The notes under the pieces: model-generated | Told to the model about the DNA's origin: nothing | What the model saw: only the letters and a program-made list of their open reading frames with translations | Databases searched by the model: none | Translations under genes and position numbers: made by a program | Assembly: GCA_963922705.1 (NCBI GenBank) | Contig: CAWUJS010000039.1 | Coordinates: 1 to 17,230, forward strand | Direction: 5' to 3' | Source: TMED27 sp963922705 | Lineage (GTDB): Bacteria > Pseudomonadota > Alphaproteobacteria > Micavibrionales > Micavibrionaceae | Length of the DNA: 17,230 bases | Part shown: positions 14,108 through 17,230 of the stretch, piece after piece | Layout: every line of letters starts with the position of its first letter | Position numbering within the stretch: position 1 is the first letter of the stretch

Positions 14108-14488
14108 ATGGATGGTTTTCGAAAAATTTATATTCATGCTTTGGTGATTTGTGCCGTTATAATGGCGGGGATCTCGCCTGCTTGTGCTTTTAGCGCTGGC
14201 AAAGGCGCTATTGAAATCTGTGCGCCGGACGGTACGTTGCAAATCATAGAAGTGGATGCGGCTTTTGATCCATTTTCAAAACCGATGCCGTTATCCGAGC
14301 ATTTGGAAGCTATGGAGCAATGCCCCTACTGCTTTTCAGCCGATAAATTCAAATCCTATGATCTTCAATATGGCATCCGGTATTTTCAAGCCTTGCCGCG
14401 TTATGTTGCGGTGTCAGCAGGGATTTTTGTTCCCGAAGGGCTAAATAGGCCTGTCTATCGCTCCCGCGCACCTCCTGTATTTTCCTGA
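14108..14488 (+). CDS. DUF2946-like secreted or membrane-anchored small protein
   Basis: This 126-residue protein has an N-terminal hydrophobic segment (IYIHALVICAVIMAGI, about 7-22, then SPACAF). It may act as a signal peptide with cleavage after ACA, or as an anchor. The body has the DUF2946 pattern: ICAPDGTLQIIEVD (37-50) and, 20 residues later, EQCPYCFS with a CxxC (C72, C75). DUF2946 genes are often found beside copper or other metal-linked membrane genes; the biochemical role is not established. The ATG follows the CinA-like stop by one base, with no good ribosome site of its own, which suggests coupling. The next gene encodes a His/Met-rich outer-membrane protein, which fits a metal-related pair. 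Confidence 0.6.
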   Translation: MDGFRKIYIHALVICAVIMAGISPACAFSAGKGAIEICAPDGTLQIIEVDAAFDPFSKPMPLSEHLEAMEQCPYCFSADKFKSYDLQYGIRYFQALPRYVAVSAGIFVPEGLNRPVYRSRAPPVFS

Positions 14489-14502
14489 AAATCCAATATT
14501 CC

Positions 14503-14564
14503 GGCATCCCGTTGATGCGAGCAAACTTGAGGTTTGCTTCGCCGCGGGAATGCTAACTCTTTTT
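14503..14564 (+). terminator. Hairpin with T-rich tail between the DUF2946-like and barrel genes
   Basis: The inner stem pairs GCGAGCAAAC (14517-14526) with GTTTGCTTCGC (14532-14542), with one bulged A and a five-base loop. An outer stem pairs GCATCCCG with CGGGAATGC (14545-14553), also with one bulge. TAACTCTTTTT follows. This is a likely terminator or attenuator, which would reduce read-through into the barrel gene that has its own strong ribosome site. It could also be a member of a repeat family. Confidence 0.55.
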
Positions 14565-14592
14565 AATTTTGGTTCTTAACAGGAGAAAACTC

Positions 14593-15723
14593 ATGGCCAA
14601 AACAATTTTACTCGCTGGCATCGCCAGTATTACATTTCTTGCATCTGAAACATTAGCGCAAGAAGCATCTTTATCCCTGAATCAGGATGGGGTTCATCAT
14701 AATCACAAACATCACCACCATGATCATAGCACCCACCCCTCTGAGCCGATAGGCCTCATGGGCGGGCATATGCATGATCAGGGCAACTGGATGGTGTCAT
14801 ACCGTTTTATGCGCATGCAAATGGATGGCAACAGGATCGGCACCGACGCAGTATCACCCGAGGAGATCGCAACCACCATTCCCAACCGCTTTTCCGGTGT
14901 CGCCGGGCAACCGCCGACTTTGCGCGTTGTGCCAACCGAAATGACCATGGATATGCATATGTTCGGAGCAATGTATGGCGTCACCGATTGGCTGACCTTA
15001 ATGGGAATGGCGATGTATAAAGATAATGCAATGGATCATGTCACATTTCAGGGCGGCGCCGGGACAACACGCCTTGGCACGTTTGAAACCGAGAGCAGGG
15101 GCTGGGGTGATGTGATGCTTTCCGGTCTTGTTCGCGGCTATCAAGATCATATGCATCGCGTGCATTTTAACCTCGGCCTCAGCATCCCGACCGGCTCTAT
15201 CAAGGAAGAAGATACAGTCCTTGCGCCAAACGGCACCACGCCGCGTCTGCGCCTTCCCTATATGATGCAGCTCGGTACCGGAACCTATGACATCCATCCG
15301 GGCATTACCTATGCCGGGCATCAGGATGCGTGGTCCTGGGGTGCGCAATACAAAGCGGAAATTCGTCTGGAAGATAAAAATGATCAGGGCTATGCCTGGG
15401 GGGATAAGCACGGTCTTAATTTTTGGGGCGGGTATCAATGGAATAAAAATGTCAGCTCTTCCTTGCGCCTAGCCGCTACAACGCAAGAAGAGATTGACGG
15501 GATTGACCCGAATATCGTGGCACCTGTGCAAACGGCTGATCCGGATAATTACGGCGGTGAAATTGTGCAAACGGCTTTGGGGTTCAATCTCAAAGGCACC
15601 CAAGGCTGGACGCGCGGTCATGAGCTTGGCTTTGAGCTTGGCATTCCGCTTTATCAAGACCTCAATGGCCCCCAAATGGAGCGTGATTACAATATCACCC
15701 TGGGCTGGAAAAAAGCGTTTTAA
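14593..15723 (+). CDS. Outer-membrane beta-barrel protein with His/Met-rich N-terminus (transporter-like)
   Basis: This 376-residue exported protein has a signal peptide at about 1-22 (MAKTILLAGIASITFLASET, cleavage likely after LAQ or TLA). The mature N-terminus carries a histidine cluster (HHNHKHHHHDHSTH, about 35-48) and Met/His-rich stretches (GLMGGHMHDQG, EMTMDMHMFGAMYG). The rest alternates aromatic and polar residues in strand-like segments and ends WKKAF, an aromatic C-terminus recognised by the barrel assembly machinery. It resembles the family annotated as MetA-pathway-of-phenol-degradation-like outer-membrane transporters, often found with copper-handling genes. The start is the ATG at 14593 with AGGAG (14581-14585) upstream; TTG 14569 is rejected. 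The His/Met richness points to binding of copper or a similar metal (inference). A strong terminator follows. Confidence 0.72.
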   Translation: MAKTILLAGIASITFLASETLAQEASLSLNQDGVHHNHKHHHHDHSTHPSEPIGLMGGHMHDQGNWMVSYRFMRMQMDGNRIGTDAVSPEEIATTIPNRFSGVAGQPPTLRVVPTEMTMDMHMFGAMYGVTDWLTLMGMAMYKDNAMDHVTFQGGAGTTRLGTFETESRGWGDVMLSGLVRGYQDHMHRVHFNLGLSIPTGSIKEEDTVLAPNGTTPRLRLPYMMQLGTGTYDIHPGITYAGHQDAWSWGAQYKAEIRLEDKNDQGYAWGDKHGLNFWGGYQWNKNVSSSLRLAATTQEEIDGIDPNIVAPVQTADPDNYGGEIVQTALGFNLKGTQGWTRGHELGFELGIPLYQDLNGPQMERDYNITLGWKKAF

Positions 15724-15732
15724 AGCGTAAAT

Positions 15733-15766
15733 AACCCCCGCATCCTTGAAGGGCGGGGGTTTTATT
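15733..15766 (+). terminator. Rho-independent terminator after the barrel gene
   Basis: AACCCCCGC (15733-15741) pairs perfectly with GCGGGGGTT (15753-15761), with an 11-base loop, followed by TTATT. This is a strong nine-pair, GC-rich stem ten bases after the stop. It also lies 20 bases from the end of the convergent minus-strand gene and could serve it, although the tail on that side is weaker. Confidence 0.88.
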
Positions 15767-15783
15767 GATTTTAGGAATGTTGT

Positions 15784-16335
15784 TTAACACTTGCCCATGG
15801 CTTCACAGAGGCCAAGAACAGCAAGGCCAAGCGTGATTTGCGCACCGCCAATAATCGCAGTAACCGCGCCAACACTAACGCCTGTCATCGCGGAAATGAC
15901 AACGGCAAGGCCGGATAATGAGTATCCCGATGCAGCGAGAACAGCGGGAATGGACATGCCGCCGGATAAAACCACGGCGCCGCCGATAAGGGCTGCAATG
16001 CCGAAATAAAGCCCGGTTGTGCAAAGACTACAACCAAATTTAGAGGTCATAAGGCCTGATTCATTTGCCTTTAAAGTGCAAAATTCCGCGCCTTGCGCTT
16101 CTAAAGCCGTAAGATCCTGATCTCCCATAAGGTCTATGATATTCTCAGGAAGATAGCTGGTGAATGATATCTGCGCTGCATCCGCATCTGTGTTCGCAGG
16201 TGCCGCCATAAGAGGCGCTCCGGATTGTTCTGCAGCCTCAATCGCCTTTCTGATTTCCTCGCCGATTGCGCGGGCTTCTTCGATTTTCTCTTCCGGTACT
16301 TCTGTTTCCGGCATGTCTTGTGATTCTGTGCTCAT
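15784..16335 (-). CDS. Hydrophobic cysteine-flanked protein, bacteriocin-like candidate, 183 aa
   Basis: I do not recognise the family. The N-terminal half (1-85) is acidic and Ala/Glu-rich, with no signal peptide (EEKIEEARAIGEEIRKAIEA, then a linker rich in A, P and D). The C-terminal half is a Gly/Ala/Val/Ile-rich hydrophobic domain of about 70 residues with two or three membrane-length segments (107-176). It is bracketed by cysteines: C86, C102 and C105 (FGCSLCTTG) before it, C177 and C183 (GLCEAMGKC) at the very C-terminus. A charged leader followed by a compact, glycine-rich, cysteine-bounded hydrophobic domain recalls bacteriocin precursors such as halocin C8-type or circular peptides. 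No modification or export gene is in the window. A plain membrane protein is the alternative. Start: ATG 16333-16335 after a good AAGGGGATC site. It is divergent from the repeat protein. Confidence 0.6.
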   Translation of the reverse strand: MSTESQDMPETEVPEEKIEEARAIGEEIRKAIEAAEQSGAPLMAAPANTDADAAQISFTSYLPENIIDLMGDQDLTALEAQGAEFCTLKANESGLMTSKFGCSLCTTGLYFGIAALIGGAVVLSGGMSIPAVLAASGYSLSGLAVVISAMTGVSVGAVTAIIGGAQITLGLAVLGLCEAMGKC

Positions 16336-16365
16336 GGATGTGATCCCCTTCTTTTGATTAATATA

Positions 16366-16541
16366 TGATCACAGTATAGCGAGGCCTATGCGCAGACAAG
16401 CGGCGATTGGTTTAACCCACAGCTTATGTCGTTACAGTTTAAATTCGGACAAATCTATGAATCGCCTTTATTTGGCATAATTTAATATTTTCTTAACCTT
16501 CGTCCTTTATGCTTGTGATCAGATTAATAAGATTAATAAGT
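16366..16541. promoter_or_regulatory. Divergent control region with two inverted TGTGATCA motifs
   Basis: TGTGATCA occurs on the minus strand at 16373-16366, 38 bases upstream of the minus-strand ATG. It occurs on the plus strand at 16514-16521, about 43 bases upstream of the plus-strand ATG. In both cases an ATTAAT follows within a few bases. Downstream of the plus copy there is a tandem 9-bp repeat GATTAATAA (16522-16530, 16531-16539). The shared placement suggests a common operator or promoter element for both unknown genes. The rest of the 221-base gap shows nothing that I can name. Confidence 0.4.
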
Positions 16542-16556
16542 AAAACGAGGGACATT

Positions 16557-17230
16557 ATGAGTGAACCAACAGCAGGGCAAAACGGTGATTATACAATTAG
16601 AAGATTAGTTCCTGGTATTGATGGAAATGCGGTTCCAAGAGACAGTGTCGAATTGACTGCTCCCAACGGAGACCAGTTTCGATTTACTGCAAAATCGCCA
16701 CAACAACTTGCAGACCAACTCGCTCCTCATGGCTTTACAAAGGAGCAATCTGCATATGTATGGAGTTTTCACATTCACCCTCTGGATGCACCTCCCGCCA
16801 TCATGCGACCGGAAAACACAGAATTACCTCAGCCAACAGCTTCCACGCAACAAAATGGTGAATACACTTTTGAAAACGAAGGACGAAGCGGAATTCAAAT
16901 CACATCTCCAAATGGCCAAGTAGAAGTGGTTCCCAGCAAAGGTCCAGCAATAATGAATAAGCTTAAAGAGCTTGGCTTTTCAGCAGAGCAACGCAAAGAT
17001 TTTTGGCCACAGCTAAACAGTGAAGGTAAGATTAGCATAACACCAGATGATAATTCTCAATCACCCAACGCAAAACAAAGCGATGAATACACTTTTTATA
17101 ATGATGGAAACGAAGTCCAGGTAACAACACCTGATGGCCGAGTTGAAACACTTGAAAACGGGCAAGAATTCTTTAACTGGGCTAAGAAAGAAGGGTTTTC
17201 ACATGTCCAGACCGCAGATATTCAAGCCAA
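16557..17230 (+). CDS. Tandem beta/alpha-repeat protein, partial (cut by the right edge)
   Basis: The frame is open from the ATG at 16557 to the window end (224 complete codons plus two bases, no stop). GAGGGACATT precedes the ATG. The protein has no signal peptide and consists of at least three degenerate repeats of 75-90 residues. Each has a strand with YT(I/F) (Y12, Y103, Y178), a second strand ending in T(A/S/T)P(N/D)G, and a helix ending GF(T/S), namely LADQLAPHGFTKEQ, IMNKLKELGFSAEQ and FFNWAKKEGFSHVQ (GF at 59, 140, 213). Proline/asparagine-rich linkers join the repeats. I know no family with this pattern. Repeat proteins of this build are often surface, effector or scaffold proteins; nothing here decides which. 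The neighbouring divergent gene may be coregulated. Confidence 0.7.
   Translation, partial: MSEPTAGQNGDYTIRRLVPGIDGNAVPRDSVELTAPNGDQFRFTAKSPQQLADQLAPHGFTKEQSAYVWSFHIHPLDAPPAIMRPENTELPQPTASTQQNGEYTFENEGRSGIQITSPNGQVEVVPSKGPAIMNKLKELGFSAEQRKDFWPQLNSEGKISITPDDNSQSPNAKQSDEYTFYNDGNEVQVTTPDGRVETLENGQEFFNWAKKEGFSHVQTADIQA

Overview
The window reads as chromosomal DNA of a moderately AT-rich alphaproteobacterium. The clearest clue is the block transaldolase (fsa/tal type) - DUF484 protein - xerC on the minus strand, divergent from priA, followed by radC and map and a stand-alone CinA-type molybdopterin-binding-fold protein. These neighbours and protein styles are typical of the Rhodospirillales/Micavibrionales part of the class. 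The exact order cannot be fixed from sequence reading alone.

Layout. Positions 1-385 hold the 3' end of thiL, cut at its 5' side and so a remnant. A convergent unknown gene (382-849, minus) and odhB (1044-2279), the E2 subunit of 2-oxoglutarate dehydrogenase, follow. Between odhB and lpdA (E3, 4747-6159) lies a minus-strand pair. It starts from a TTGACA promoter and encodes an unknown protein with one HExxH motif and a cytidine/dCMP-deaminase-like protein with an active and a zinc-ligand-less second deaminase-like half. The pair separates the E2 and E3 genes, and no E1 gene (odhA/sucA) is present. A small unknown gene (6259-6594) converges on the minus-strand operon transaldolase - DUF484 - xerC. 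priA points away from that operon. Then come radC (minus), a 45-codon gene (12334-12471), map (minus) and, divergent from map, the CinA-like gene. A DUF2946-like secreted protein and a His/Met-rich outer-membrane beta-barrel protein come next; the pair suggests envelope metal (copper) handling. After a strong terminator (15733-15766), the right end holds two divergent unknown genes. One encodes a hydrophobic, cysteine-flanked protein that looks bacteriocin- or pore-former-like. The other, cut by the window edge, encodes a protein built from at least three copies of a beta/alpha repeat.

The most striking signal is a family of roughly 75-90 bp palindromic repeats (left end TCATTGCGAGC, right end its inverse) that sits in frame inside three unrelated protein genes: the deaminase-like gene, xerC and priA. 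They add 25-30 residues each without breaking the frame, and two different reading frames are used. This resembles the coding-region palindromic elements described in Rickettsia. A different palindrome (ACCACCAAG arms) sits directly upstream of priA.

Housekeeping functions (TCA cycle E2/E3, chromosome dimer resolution, replication restart, N-terminal methionine removal) are interleaved with short, AT-rich, unrecognised genes that have their own strong ribosome sites. This suggests repeated insertion of lineage-specific genes into an otherwise conserved backbone. No tRNA, rRNA, CRISPR array, transposase or phage gene was seen.
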